Shown here one piece after another: positions 12,177 to 24,600 of a DNA stretch of 64,000 bases. This DNA is from Trifolium pratense (Eukaryota > Streptophyta > Magnoliopsida > Fabales > Fabaceae). The DNA lies in NCBI RefSeq assembly GCF_020283565.1, contig NC_060063.1, positions 45,778,856-45,842,855 of the forward strand. Reading direction: 5' to 3'. Position 1 is the stretch's first letter; every line of letters begins with the position of its first letter. The notes beneath the pieces were generated by a model. That model was given only the letters and a program-made list of their open reading frames with translations. It did not search any database and had not been told where the DNA came from. The translations under genes were made by a program, and so were the position numbers.

Positions 12177-12486
12177 CTGTATATATACATATAAATATCC
12201 ATGTTCCATCCAAGTTGATTTTTTTTAACAAAATCTTCAATTTTTACCAACTTCAGCAACAAAAATTGTTGACTTGTAACACAGCTAGTGTATGAACTGT
12301 TTTCAGAATCAAATTTGCATAAGAATCAATAATGAGTATATCTATGATGACCCATTTGAAGTAAAATTTACTAGCATACAATAAACGTGATGAAAATCAA
12401 TAAAAATAGAATCTTTGTATGAATCAAAGACGTGAAATTTGGATTATTATATGATGGAATAATTGATGAAGCGCGAAAAAACAAAC
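12177..12486 (-). other. Probable 5'UTR intron of the translocator gene
   Basis: On the minus strand a donor CAG/GTTTGT at 12486 and an acceptor ATACAG at 12177 bracket an AT-rich segment just upstream of the ATG at 12170. The upstream purine-rich stretch (about 12487-12560) would be the leader exon. This is a splice-site inference without transcript support. Confidence 0.5.
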
Positions 12487-12489
12487 CTG

Positions 12490-14060
12490 TGTGGATTGAT
12501 TGAGAAAAAGAGGAAAAGAGAGAGATCTGAGCTGAGTGGGTTGGATCTGAAGCTTGGTTTGGATGGGCGTTTTGAGGAATTCAATTCAATTAATCTCAAA
12601 CTGCGTTTTGTGTATCACAATTCACCAACCTTTTGTTAGTTAATTAATTATTTATTTTTTTGTTTCAAAAAAAAATTAATCGTTATTTTTTAAATTTTAT
12701 TTATTTTTAATTTATTTTTACCACCGGTAACCGGCCCTCTGGACCGTTTAATCTGGTTCGGGGGTCGATTCTAATATCAAGTGATTTCAGTCTCTCCCAA
12801 TCGCATTTGCGGAGATCGAACCGAGATATTCCCTACCAAGTTCAGCGTCAATCACAACTAAACCAAGTAACGATCGGTAAAAAAAAAAAAAAAATAGGTA
12901 CTCTCTAGGCGCAACTGCAGAGACTACTCTCTCGAGTCTTGTGGGACTCAAATGGATGACAAACTCCCCATAAGAGTTTTAATATTGTTGTGTGTCCAAA
13001 CCAGATATTGAACTCAAAACATTAATTAAGCTAGAAGAGACTCGCATCATCTCATCATCTAATTGCTGTTCTTGGATGTTGATTCTCAAATCTTCTTCCA
13101 CATTTTAGGTAATCATGAGACATGTTTGAATATTAAATTTGATTTTTCTTTTTTTGGTTTATATTAAATCTTAATTAGCTATATTGTAGAAAATGAGTCA
13201 AACTTAATATTGATAAATAAAGTCAATTGATATTTTTTGTTGTAAGTTGGAGGATGTTGGTGTATAAATGTAAAAAATGATTTTTCAAATTTTGTGGTAT
13301 TGAAATGGAGAACAAATTTTTCTAAGAGTTTTAATGTTGTTGCATGTTAAAGTTTGAAATCGAACTCAAAATCTTAGTTAAAATAGAAGAGATTAATGTA
13401 ATTTCATTTAAGTGTGTTTTTTTTAATATAAATAAGTTTAGGATGATATCCCAGTTTAAGGTAGAATGCTTACAAAAATAATTACATTTATCTTTCTTTA
13501 AGATGAATTAACAGGTTCGAACTCAGAACCTCATTGATCCAAATCTGTCGTTTAATGCAAATAGAGAGAATAGAGAAAAAAATATATATATTGATCTAAC
13601 GCATATGGTTGATCTGATGTTAAATGTGTACGAGTGTAGTACCTAATATTGAATATTGAGTTAGATTTCTGCTTTAATAAATATCCATTATCATCTTTAC
13701 CAATAAAATAAAATAAATAAATATCCATTATCATTTTTTTCTAGCACATAGCTACATTTTTTTACAATATAAGCACACTATTAATGTTTTGTGTGTGTGT
13801 GTGTGTGAGGACAACTACTATTTAATGTTTTTTCTTTCCATCCACATTTGCTTTTATTTCAAGTTAAGACTTTGCTTTTGATGTGAGAAGGATTAGAGAA
13901 ACTGGGTGGGTAGTGGTGGGAGGGTCAATTGGTTGATTTGAAAGGCATTCCAAATCTAACTTTTTCTTTTGTATAAATTTGCTGTTTCTTCTTACCTAAG
14001 AAATTAATATTGTCCACTTGCACTTTAGTCCATGGCTTTGAGTTTACGAATACATAATAT
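12490..14060. other. Promoter side of translocator gene and intergenic spacer
   Basis: 12490-12560 is a purine/pyrimidine-skewed leader-like stretch on the minus strand. Beyond it I see no gene. The spacer holds poly-A tracts, a (GT)n run at 13792-13807 and tRNA-like B-box fragments near 12815 and 13003 on the minus strand that may be SINE scraps. The minus-strand reading frame at 13552-13734 is random AT-rich sequence. Confidence 0.5.
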
Positions 14061-14061
14061 A

Positions 14062-14863
14062 GGCGAAGTCTAACGTGCAACAGTTCCTAATGTCTTGCAC
14101 GATGCAAGACCAAAATTTGCAATTGGATTAAAATGTTCCTAAGATTTTTTCCTGATCTGTCACACACTTGATTATTTTTTTGCCATCACTACATTTTTTT
14201 ATTTTTTTTAATAAAAGATAATAATTATTTACTAGTTTCCACTCCACGGCTCCACCTCCACTTTCTCGTAATCGGAGCTCCGCCGCTGCCGGTGTCGATC
14301 GCCAGAACCCCTTCGTCGAAGACAATCTTTTTCCGGACAAACGCTCACTCCTTCTACTTCAAACGAATCACAAAGAGCCACCACGCTATCTCCTTCACAC
14401 CACCACCCACCGTGTCCTCTATTCGAAGCTGGCGGCGACAACTTACGAGGAAACCTTGTTCCTCTTTACGACAACAATTTCCATAACTCCAACTACCTTT
14501 TCACTAAATATGCTTTGAAATGGGTTTTTTTTTCTCCGTCGTTTTGGATCTCGGGACCACCAAAGTTCTTTGTCGGCAGTTCATCGGAGCTGGGAAATTC
14601 ATTGCCGGTCAGAACCGTGATACAAGGAAGTGCATGGCGAGTTAAAGAGAAATGGGTTGGATTTTATTTTTTTTGACCGAAAAGGGGTAGTAAATTTCAC
14701 AGATTGAGAAGGAAAAAAATGGTAATGGAATTCTAGAAAGGACATGAAAAATATTCAGTGTAGAGAGTGCATATTAAGTATGTTAGATCTCCTTAATCCA
14801 ATGGTCAAAATTGTATTGTGCATGGTGAAAGACTTTTTTCACTATGTCATGTTAGACAAAGCC
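14062..14863. mobile_element. Mutator-like element with GC-rich captured sequence (candidate Pack-MULE)
   Basis: The left end GGCGAAGTCTAACGTG and the inverted right end GGCTTTGTCTAACATG are similar. Nine bases outside each are cataatata and tataatata, an 8/9 match consistent with a 9-bp Mutator duplication. The interior at 14225-14520 is strikingly richer in GC and exon-like compared with its surroundings, with overlapping open frames on both strands, none of which I recognise. Pack-MULEs carry captured host exons in this way. The host-gene origin is inferred, not shown. Confidence 0.65.
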
Positions 14864-15776
14864 TATAATATAATAGTATAGTGAAGTTTAATGTTTTAAT
14901 GGAGATATAATATCTCAAGTATCGTTTTCTACCTAATTCAAAAAACAATATGTTAAAAATTAAGCTGGATCGGTTGGTCAAATCGATTACACAGAAAATT
15001 GGATCTATAATAGTTCAGTGACTATATTCGGACTGATTTTTTTTTGTTAACTTCGATAATGTAATATATTTCGACAAATGACACAGTGATATATGTGTTA
15101 ACGAGGTGATCACCAGTTTAAGTTTATAATAAAATATTACGTAGAGTAACTCTTCGCAAAGTTAAGTTGACCCCGTAAACACTAAATTTTCCTATCAAAA
15201 TTTAAATTATTTATATTTATTATCTTTGACTACTGTCAATTTTTTTTTATCTTTCACTTAATTAATATATTGGAGATGCCAATAGACTATTTTACATGAA
15301 AATATATTAATATATTCAGATGAAAATCTAAGTGTAATAAGATAATGCACAATAAGTCAACATTTTGCATGAAAATCATCCATTTTTTCGTAATAGAACT
15401 AAGATAGAAATATAATTTTTTAAGAGAGAAATAAATAAAACGACGATTTGAATAGTGTAGGAGAAATCAACTTGTCTTCTTTCTGTGTTCAAAGAAGCAT
15501 AATTGTTGGAGTGAACTTTATCTGCTGTGTTTTCTACCTATTTATGCTGATTTACTAGAAGACAATATTCATCCGAATAAGATACTTTTTATGAGATGGA
15601 AGGAGCAACTAATTTTTTTAGTAATCCAATGCTTTCTCTTATTATTCCCCTAACAAAACAATGTAATCACCACTACCAAAAGAATGAACAGACATATTGC
15701 CAATATTTTTCTTCCCATTTATATTGGCAGGGGGAAAAGTTATACAATACTGTACAATTTTATCCTCAAAGTTATG
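14864..15776. other. Intergenic spacer between Pack-MULE and MTB 3' end
   Basis: No gene, RNA or clear transposon is visible. The sequence is AT-rich with scattered short repeats. The last few hundred bases (about 15470-15776) are probably the 3'UTR and polyadenylation region of MTB on the minus strand. Confidence 0.5.
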
Positions 15777-18700
15777 CTACAACATATTCATTTGTCTAAA
15801 TGATTCAAAATCTACATAGCCTGCTGGTACTGGTCCATTAAACCCATACATATCATCTGAAGGCAATACGGAGCCTTCGCGTCCCTTGAAGCTCTCCCTA
15901 GGTGAAGAAGCCCAAGGAGCTGGTGTAGAAGGGTTTGAGCTAGAAGCTTCTTGGTTGAGACCGACTGCAGTTGGATTCTGCGGTGAATTCCCAATGGGCC
16001 TTCTGTTTGATCCGCTACCTGACGTCAAAGAAATGGTTACTGATTGCTGTTGCTGCTGCATTTGTTGCTGGTTCTTCATTGGGGACTTTGGCCTAAGAGC
16101 CTCTATATCAGGAGTAGTCACCACCAGATGAGGTGCCTCTGGAGGTGGATTTCTTCCACCACCACCTAACCAAACTTTCCCATCCTTGTCACTAAAGTTC
16201 TTGACATATGCCTGAATTTATCCAAATCCAATCAATGTGATTAATCAACCCAGAGAAATAGTAAGATAATCAGCATTAAGCAACGAAGATATAATAATGA
16301 GCACTAACTCTGCAGGTGCCTATCTAAACAAGATGAAAAGAAGAGAAAAAAATCAAGTTGGAGGAAAGAAAGATAAAAATGCATTATTTCATATTTGTGT
16401 ATGAACAAATGAGTGAGATAAGCTTCAAAAACTTCTATATTAGACCAAGAAACTTTCACAAGAGAGGCTAGATGTATGTTTTAAGTCTGAATTTTAGCCT
16501 ACTGTACGACATCTACCATCTACCAATATTTCAAGAATTTACAGCCACCGCTCAAAATGATCAATTCATAATGGATAAGTAACTGCTCAGTTTATTTTCT
16601 ATAACTATGAGAAAACTGTTTTCAGAATATAGTGGGTCATAACATCCTACTGGAAAAGATAAGATGCTGCAGATTTTACCCAACTTCTAAAGAACTAAAA
16701 AAAGGTAGATAGGAAAACCCCACTTCAGATGTCATGCTGGCATATAAGCATTCAAATCCCTTACCTCCTTATTAAAATCTGAAGACGACAGTTCTTTACC
16801 AAGAGTCAGCCAGCCGGGTCGGATATTGTGGTCTTCACCAAATAGTTCAAGTCTCCTCTTTCCAAGGGCAAAGTGTTCAATAATCCGATACATATCTTCA
16901 GGCTTTTGTGTTGAACCTGCAGGATATGAGCATTGAGCAAGAAATTAAAGAGGAGCTCATTTTATTCTTCCATGAAAAAACATTGCAATCATTAAGGCAT
17001 GTATTAAAAAAAAAGCATTTTATCATAAACAGCTTTTACACAATTTTGGTTTTCCAGTTGAAGTATGTGACTTCTTAATTTATTAAGCTAAGTGAGGTGC
17101 TTGCACCCTTGCCAAGACAAGGTGTCTCTGTTCTGTATTAAGGATCAAGGAAAACAAGATTTATGAAAATTGCCTAGGAAAGAACATGAAATCACAGTTG
17201 CTTGTAGTGACCTATCTATCGAATTTCATACGTAAAGCGCTCTCCTACTTGCCAAGACTATGTGGCTCTCTGTCCAAAGCACCATAAAAAGCATGATCAA
17301 TGAAAAAGTGCCTAGCGAAGAACATGAAAACACAGTTGCTTGAGGTGAGCTATCTATCTAATTACCTAAGATGTCCATAAGTCAAAGAACTACGAGACAA
17401 TTATGTTTTTACATATGGAAGTTACTGTTTGGTATTAATAAGGTGTGTGTTGCATAAGAGATATTAGAATAGAGATTACAAATTGTTTAGTTAGTTTAGT
17501 GGAACGAAGAGGCTTCTTGTTATGAGGAAACCTGTGCTGTCTATAAACCATATCAAAACAGTAATAGACAATACAACCAGTATTCTCTGCTTTAATTATT
17601 GAACCTAACACATTTTGAACTGCAATATTTATTTTGTTGCTTTGCAGCTTCTACTTATTTTGAAATAGCATCTATTGAGGAAAAAGGGAGAGAATATTGC
17701 CCAACGTGGTTTAATAATATGAGGCGTCAATTTTATAGGCACAATTGAAAAACTAACCATAAGGAGGTTCTTCAGCAATAATTACATCCGTGTCAATGTT
17801 GGCATGAATAATATGGCCATCAGTACTTCGACGAACTGTTCCTTTTATGCCCATCAAGCAGTGTTCCTTCACCACAACAAAACCAAACAGTTTAGGTAAG
17901 AGTAAGACTATGTTTGACATCAAAACAACTATCTCAAATGTTGAAATGAAGCTATGGTCTGCGCGCGTACAACTACAAAATATAAATTTTAACTAACCTT
18001 TGAATGTTGGAATAAAGTATGTGAATCATGCCGCAGCCCTGGAGTTGCAGTACTTTTATTTGTCTTCACCCAACATATATCTTCACACCTACGAAATCCC
18101 CACTGTAGAAACCCAGTCCCAATTAAGAAAAACAAAATATATAGAGATTTAGTAGTACAATAAACAGGATATAAGAACCATAACCAATGATTAAAGTCAA
18201 ATGCCATTAACATATGCAACATCTAAGATAGTGTACCTTCTTTAGACATTGTCGGCCTTGTTCAAGACCTACACCATCACCCACCCAAAGGAAGATGAAA
18301 GAAGGAGTATCTGCTATAGCCTTAAGAAAAGGACAAAACAAGTAAGATATCAAATTCAAAAGATAATAAGAAGACCGACAAAATGAAGTACTGTGAAAAC
18401 ATAATAATAGCTTACCTCAATCTTGAGGTTCATTATTTCTTCAAATGTCCAACACTCCGTGTGTTCAGCAACACCAGGCGCTCGGTGCACATACTCCTCC
18501 CATGGAGGATCCACAAGAATGACATCAAACTTGGTCCCAAAGAACTCCGGAGCCAGTTCAAACTCCTTTAGATTACACTTGTAATACATGGGAGCGGTTG
18601 CAGCTTTTTCCACAATTTCATCCTTTTTCTGTATAAGCTCCCTAAGCTTAGGATAGTCCTCTACAACATTCGTCAGCTCAAGCTCCCTGATGAAATTCTG

Positions 18701-20740
18701 AGGCCGCATACCAGTGTCAACAAAGTTTTGAGAATAATCATTCTGCTCACCTCTGGAAGGAGCTTTACCCATACTTCCACTACTTTTAGGTGGAGCCCAT
18801 CCCCCTGGAATTTTATCAGGTGGTGTTCCTCTACCCATTGGTCCTGTATGATTGAAACCAGGACTAGAAATGCTTGGGGGAATCCCCCTTCCATGGCCTG
18901 ATTGGTTAAAATACATTGCAGGATTTGGTGGGTTCCCCATATTAGCAGCATTAAATCTTGGACCTGGAGGCACAGGAGACCCTGCGGGTGGAACACCCAT
19001 TATACTCATGTCAACGCCTCGAGGTCCAGACCAAACAGATGGGTTGAATGGTGACATGAAGACTCCTGGGGAAATTGGAGGGCCAGGTGACATACCATGC
19101 TGCATTGGCCCAGGCGGAGGCATGGCAAGAGGACCATAAGGTGATCCCATCATTGGCAATGGCATTCCAACCTGCTGGTTGTCTCTCCCAGGAGGCCTAA
19201 TCCTTCCTCCTCTACCAACCCTGTTCCCTATTATTCCTTGTGGACCACCTCTGTTAAAGGATCCAGAATCTGGGTTTCCATACTGTGACTGTGAACCACC
19301 GGTACTGCGAGTATTTGCGACATTTTTCTGACCTCTTCCTCTGTCCCCATTAAAATCATAGTCATCATCAGCATATCTCTCTTTCTGATCTTCACTAGGT
19401 GTCCCAGAACCAGATAAATCACTCTTTCTTGCTCTTTCTTCTTGATGATGTGTCCAGTCTTCACGATTACCACCTGATTTAGCATTGTACTGTTGATTTG
19501 CTTCAGTTCTCTTGCTAAGGTTGGATACAGAATCTGCCTTTCCATAATCAACGAACTTTGGCTGGATCTCTATCACGTCATAATTATCATTTGAAATTCC
19601 AAATTTGGTTGTAGTTTTCACAGCCCTAAGCCCATCTTTTCTACCACCTAACCGACCGTGAGGCCTTTCGTTGTCCATCCTATCATAACTGTGTCTGGGC
19701 AACTCCCACTCTCTGTTGTGATCAAAAGCACCATCCTCATTCTTTGAATCTCTGTCATTATTATTCTGCTGCCTCCTTTTCCAATTCTCTTTAGAACTTT
19801 CCCGATCTTTCCTCCTATCACTCCAAGTATCATCTTTTCCTTTGGACCTATCATCTTTATAACCATCATTCTCAATTTCCTTTCTTTTAAAACTATCACT
19901 TCTTTCATGATCCATCTCCGAATCTTGATGACGCTTTCCACTCTTCTCAGGTGTCCAAGATCTTGCCGAGCTCCCGGTTTCTCTAACACTCTTATCCCTA
20001 ACCCGCACACTGACATCCTCATCTGCATTTCCCGGATTCTCCAAAGTTTCAGTCACATCAAAACCAGTCGGCGTTCTATGACGCTTGGGCTTCTCAACCC
20101 TATCATCCAGCGTTTCCAACTTCCCTTTACTCTTACCTATCTCAGAATCACTTCTTCTATCTTCTTTACTACCCGATTTAACAACCTTATTATCACTACC
20201 CGAAACTCTACTCTCCCTAGGTTCACTCCTTTCCCTCGACTCACTCCTCTTAGCTTCAGAAACCTTACCACTCTTCAAATCACCTTTCTCAGAAACACTA
20301 TCCTGCCCTTTCTTCACACTAATAATGTCAACTTCATCCCGCTTCCTTCTAGAACTCTTAACCTGTTCAGAAGACCCACGACTCTTATTATCTCTCGATT
20401 CTCTTCCGCTTTCAATCTTTTCCGAATACCTAAAATCCTCTTTACTACCACCACTCCTTCTGTGAGCATTCCTTCCCATCTTATCCCCACCTTCCAACTC
20501 ACCATCCTCATAAAAACTACTCAAATTCTCCAATGTGTTCTTTTCTTGTCTCTTTTTCGCCGCCTTCAACCACGAATCGTAATCGTCCCTTTCCCCGTCC
20601 CCTTTTCCAGAACGCTTCCTTTTTCCGCTTCCATCTGAACCTTCACCTTCATCATCACCGTTCACATGCTTCCTTGACCTCTGTTTCCTCTTATCATTGA
20701 ACTCCAAATCCCCTTCGTCCCTGTTTTCGACCGAATCCAT
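15777..20740 (-). CDS. MTB: N6-adenosine methyltransferase subunit MTB (METTL14-like), 6 exons
   Basis: Spliced CDS: 20740-18416, 18320-18237, 18102-17998, 17866-17758, 16916-16765, 16211-15777. These total 3,210 nt (1,069 aa) and all junctions are GT-AG. Residues 1 to about 480 are a highly charged Arg/Ser/Asp/Glu/Lys region. Residues about 490-690 are Gly/Pro/Met-rich and low-complexity. The MT-A70 methyltransferase domain starts near 705 and contains DPPW at 744-747, followed by [27 protein letters not shown] and [17 protein letters not shown] Gln/Pro/Ser-rich tail ends the protein. The family heterodimerises with MTA (METTL3) in the nucleus to deposit m6A on mRNA; the Arabidopsis counterpart is At4g09980 (EMB1691). 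The start codon opens the first long exon; a likely 5'UTR intron spans 20878-20755. Confidence 0.96.
17095..17365. repeat. Tandem duplication of about 130 bp in MTB intron 4
   Basis: Two imperfect head-to-tail copies share the order: cttgccaagac, gtctctg/ggctctctgt, gatca(a)tgaaaa, gcctag(g/c)(a/g)aagaacatgaaa and cacagttgcttg, then ctatctatc. The first copy is about 17095-17225 and the second about 17245-17365. It lies inside the intron between exons 4 and 5, with no sign of an RNA gene. Confidence 0.65.
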
Positions 20741-20754
20741 ATCGAAAATTAAAC

Positions 20755-20878
20755 CTAAATGCGTTTATTGATTGATGGCGCTATTGAATTCACAGAAACT
20801 ACTCATTCAGTAAATTTTCAATATTGATGAATACAAATGAAAATAATTATCTTGATTGAAATTGAGATGAAGGCTTAC
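20755..20878 (-). other. Probable 5'UTR intron of MTB
   Basis: On the minus strand a donor CTG/GTAAGC at 20878 and an acceptor CATTTAG at 20755 lie just upstream of the ATG at 20740. The leader exon upstream (from 20879) contains a 15-bp tandem repeat, aacgcgatttccgtt on the plus strand, in nearly three copies at 20919-20958. This is inferred from splice signals only. Confidence 0.5.
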
Positions 20879-20979
20879 CAGGGAAGGAGAATGGAGTTTC
20901 CGTCAAAGAATGTCGAAAACGCGATTTCCGTTAACGCGATTTCCGTTAACGCGATTCTGTGAGAACGCGATTATAGTGA

Positions 20980-21648
20980 TAGCTCCGATTATGGTGGTGA
21001 GTGGCGGTTTCAGTTTATGATTTTGATTCTCAGTTTCTCTGGTTCGGTTCACGGTCTAACAAATAAAATCAGTGAACCGAACCGTTTTCATAAAAACGGT
21101 CTGGTTCTATTTTTCATAAACTGGCTCGGTTTAAAATTGATCGGTTCGGATCGGTTCAAACATGAAATCTAGTGGAACATCACATCCGCTGGTTCAAACA
21201 CACATTCTAGAGGTAAAGAAGCTCTGAATTTTTTTGTTATTTCATTCATTATTGCAATGCATTTTGGATTATTATATGCATATCATTTTTTATTTATTTA
21301 TTTAGTTATTAAGTTTAATTTTGATATAGTGTCATTTTAGTAGTAGTTATGATTAATGTCAAACGATTTAGTCCATAAGTCGTAGCTCAATTGGCAATGC
21401 CGATATTACTAGGTTGGACTTGGACGCCTTCACCGTGTTTGAACTCATAACCTCGTAGTTGTGTATGAGTTTCAGTGGTGTTTGTCTCTTTGTTTACTGA
21501 CAAAATAAAAAGTCAAACGATTTAATGATCTGACATAATTACAATGGATTGTCGGTGTAAAAAATCTTCACAGTGATAGTGTCTAGGAATTAAATTTCAC
21601 AATTATCAGTGATCTCCTAAACCATCACATACTACATGTCAGTATTCA
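20980..21648. other. Spacer between MTB and ABCC copy A, with repeat fragments
   Basis: 21040-21165 holds inverted and direct variants of cggttcggttc, a common plant repeat motif. 21150-21320 is homologous to 55510-55700 (shared 'tctagtggaacatcacatccgc', 'cattctagaggtaa-gaagctct' and 'ttgttatttcattcatt'), i.e. the matching downstream flank of ABCC copy C. A SINE-like segment follows at 21370-21515. No gene is seen. Confidence 0.6.
21370..21515 (+). repeat. tRNA-derived SINE-like sequence
   Basis: The segment begins with TCGTAGCTCAATTGG, an A-box-like phrase, and carries a B-box-like gtgtttgaactc about 60 bases later. It then has a GT-rich body and an A-rich end. It cannot fold as a normal tRNA, so I read it as a SINE copy. 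Confidence 0.45.
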
Positions 21649-24600
21649 TCATAGTTGCTGTTTGCTTATGTTTGTGAAGGAATTCTTGGTGCAGCTAGAC
21701 CAATATTCAGCTACCAACTTAGAGAATGAAGAGTTGGTGTTCATTAGCTTTGAAGGCTCGTCATATTCCACCAGTTTCCCTTTAGTAACCAGCCAAAATC
21801 ACGAGACAACAAATAATACTAGTATTAGAAAACAAAGGTAGTATCATATATATTGAAAAAGGAAAGTAAAAAGGAATAAGGAATCAACATACCATGAGAT
21901 AGGACCATGACCATGTCACTGTCTATTACAGTTGGAATTCTGTGAGCAACGGTTATAACTGTGCATTCTGCAAATTCTTGTCTAATTACTCTTTGTAGAA
22001 TGGCATCTGTGGCAGAATCAATGGATGCTGTCGCTTCATCCAGAACTAGAATTCTGTTCCTCTTAAGTAGTACCCTTCCAAGACAAAACAGTTGCCGCTG
22101 TCCTAAGCTCCAATTTCCACCTTCATCACTCACTGCAAAAGTTGTCAGAATTAGACTTCAATAGCTTATGGGTTGCCAAACCATAGGATGGAAATACAGA
22201 ACTTTCGAAAGGATAATGTGTAGATTTAATGATTATATATTTTCTTTGAAGAGTAAAACATGGTGCAAGAGAATTACCAGAAGAGTCCAAGAGACTCGGT
22301 AGCCTGCTGATGGTTTCCTTTAAGTGACATTTCTCCAAAGCCTAAATATACAAATCACACCTAGTCAAATCGGTTCTTATTGAATGACTCGTATAAAATT
22401 CAACCACATTTTGTAGGTACGCGTTTTTCTACCATGTGGTTCTAGTTTATTCACCTTCCATATTTCATCATCCGAGTACAGGCCAAGAGGGTCCAAGTTT
22501 GTCCTAATGTTGCCCTTGAAAAGTGTTGGTTCTTGAGGAATGATGCTTAGCTTTGTTCTCAGATCTTTCAACCCGATTGAGCATATATTAATCCCGTCTA
22601 TGAGAATGTCACCTCTTGAAGGCTCAACTAAGCGAAACAAAGCACTTATAAGTGTACTTTTTCCACTTCCAGTCCTTCCCACAACTCCCACCCTACTTCC
22701 TTCTTGAAATGTACAAGTGATTCCCTTAAGGACTAATGGAGCATTAGGACAATATCTAATCTGAAACCAATGTACAAAAAACAGAAATTATAGGAAAATA
22801 TTGAAAGTAGAGTGAAACACAAAGATATAGATGCAATGTTACCTCTAAGCTTTGAACATCAATCCTACCCTTGGAAGGCCATGAAGACGGTGGTCGGTTA
22901 TCCTCCACAATGGCAGGAGGCTCGACTGGAATGTGAATGAATTGAGTGATTCTTTCAACAGAGATAATGTGGTTTGATAAGTTGGAAAACCATCGAGTCC
23001 AAAATATTTGGGCTGTTGTCAAAATAAAAGCATAATAAAGAGACAATCCCACAAGTCCTGCATTCAAGAACGAGAGAATTGCTGAGAGTTGTATTGGCGA
23101 AATCATGTCATCGTAGTCGACCTTTTATGCAATATTATTACCTGGGGACACATATCCACGAGGAAGTAGAACAAGCAACAAAGCTGCAGTGATGACAGTC
23201 AAATTTTGAATTGCTTCAACCCTTAGAACTACCCATTCCATTGCCACATTAGAATGAAAGAACAATGAAGCATCTGTGTCCACAAGTTTTAAGTAGTTTT
23301 TGAAAAATCTGTCTACCATGTTGAATGCTCTTAAAGTAACCACTCCAAGTGATGTCTCAGTTGCAAAATTCACGACTGGAGCTTTAGTTGTTCCATTGAT
23401 CCGCATTAGTTCCCTTGCAGTTGCTTGATAATATTGCTTTTAGGAAAGAGATTAATAAGTTCTTAAGTTAATGATATTACCAGGGAAAGAGAACATGAAA
23501 TCAAGAAAAATTGTAAAGTGGATAATAAACCTGAATGAATATTGATGCCACCATTGCAGGAACAGCAACAATGAGAACTTGCCATGTGACTGAAACCATT
23601 ATGCAAATTATTACCAGAATTTCAATTGCTACAGATAATGCAAAGAGGATGGAATGAGGAATATCAAAGTCCAAAATACTTAAATCTGATGAAGCCTGCA
23701 AGAGAGATAATATTGATATAAATCTGGGGGATGATAAGATAGTGATGAATGAATAGAACAAAGATATATAGATTCTTTCCTATTAGGGAAATGAATAAAT
23801 CTTACTCTGGTTAAAATCCTTCCTACAGGGGTTGAATCAAAGAACATCATCGGGGAATTGAAGATAGATGTAGTGAAGCTTGAGAAGAAGGCCGTAGAAG
23901 CTTTTAATCCGAGATGCGCATTTAAGTAAGACCTTAGATATACAAACACAATGCTAGAAAAAGAAATTAATGAATAAACTCCAATCAAGGTGGCACTAGT
24001 TACTTTTGGAATTTCAATGGCAAATGCAAGCCAAAAGGATGATGCAGTCTGCAAAGCCATAAAAGCAGATTGTGCTAACAAGATAAAACACAACATGTAT
24101 GACATCCTGGAATAAGAGATATAATCCCAAAATGGCTTCCAGCCAACATCACCAATATCTTTTTCTTCCTCTTTTGTGAGTTGTACCTCAAGTTGATCCT
24201 TGGTAGAAATCTCCCCATCAGTCTGCTTTTTAGTGAGATATAAAGGATGAGAGTCTTGTGGATTAGCATAAACATCATTTCCAGAACCTCTTTTATTTTC
24301 ATTATCTTGATTTAGCTCGGTAACTGCATCTTTATGGGCATTCACAAGTTGTTCAAAGGCTGTCCCAGCTGTCAGGAGATTCTCATAAGTACCTGATTGA
24401 ATAACTTTTCCATCCTCCATTACCTAGAATTAGAATTCATGTTAATTACATTCAAATCCTAATTATATAGGAGATGTTTGGATAATGGATATACAACTTT
24501 GTTAAGTGTTTCTCATATAAGAACTTCTCAATTTACCAATATTGTATCAACTTCCGAGAGAAACTCTACTTGATGCGTCACAAGAATGACTGTTTTCTCT

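Noticed and set aside
19907..20638. 243-codon plus-strand open frame opposite MTB exon 1
   Set aside because: It is an antisense shadow of the Arg/Ser/Asp-rich coding exon; the long open frame follows from MTB codon composition and has no domain.
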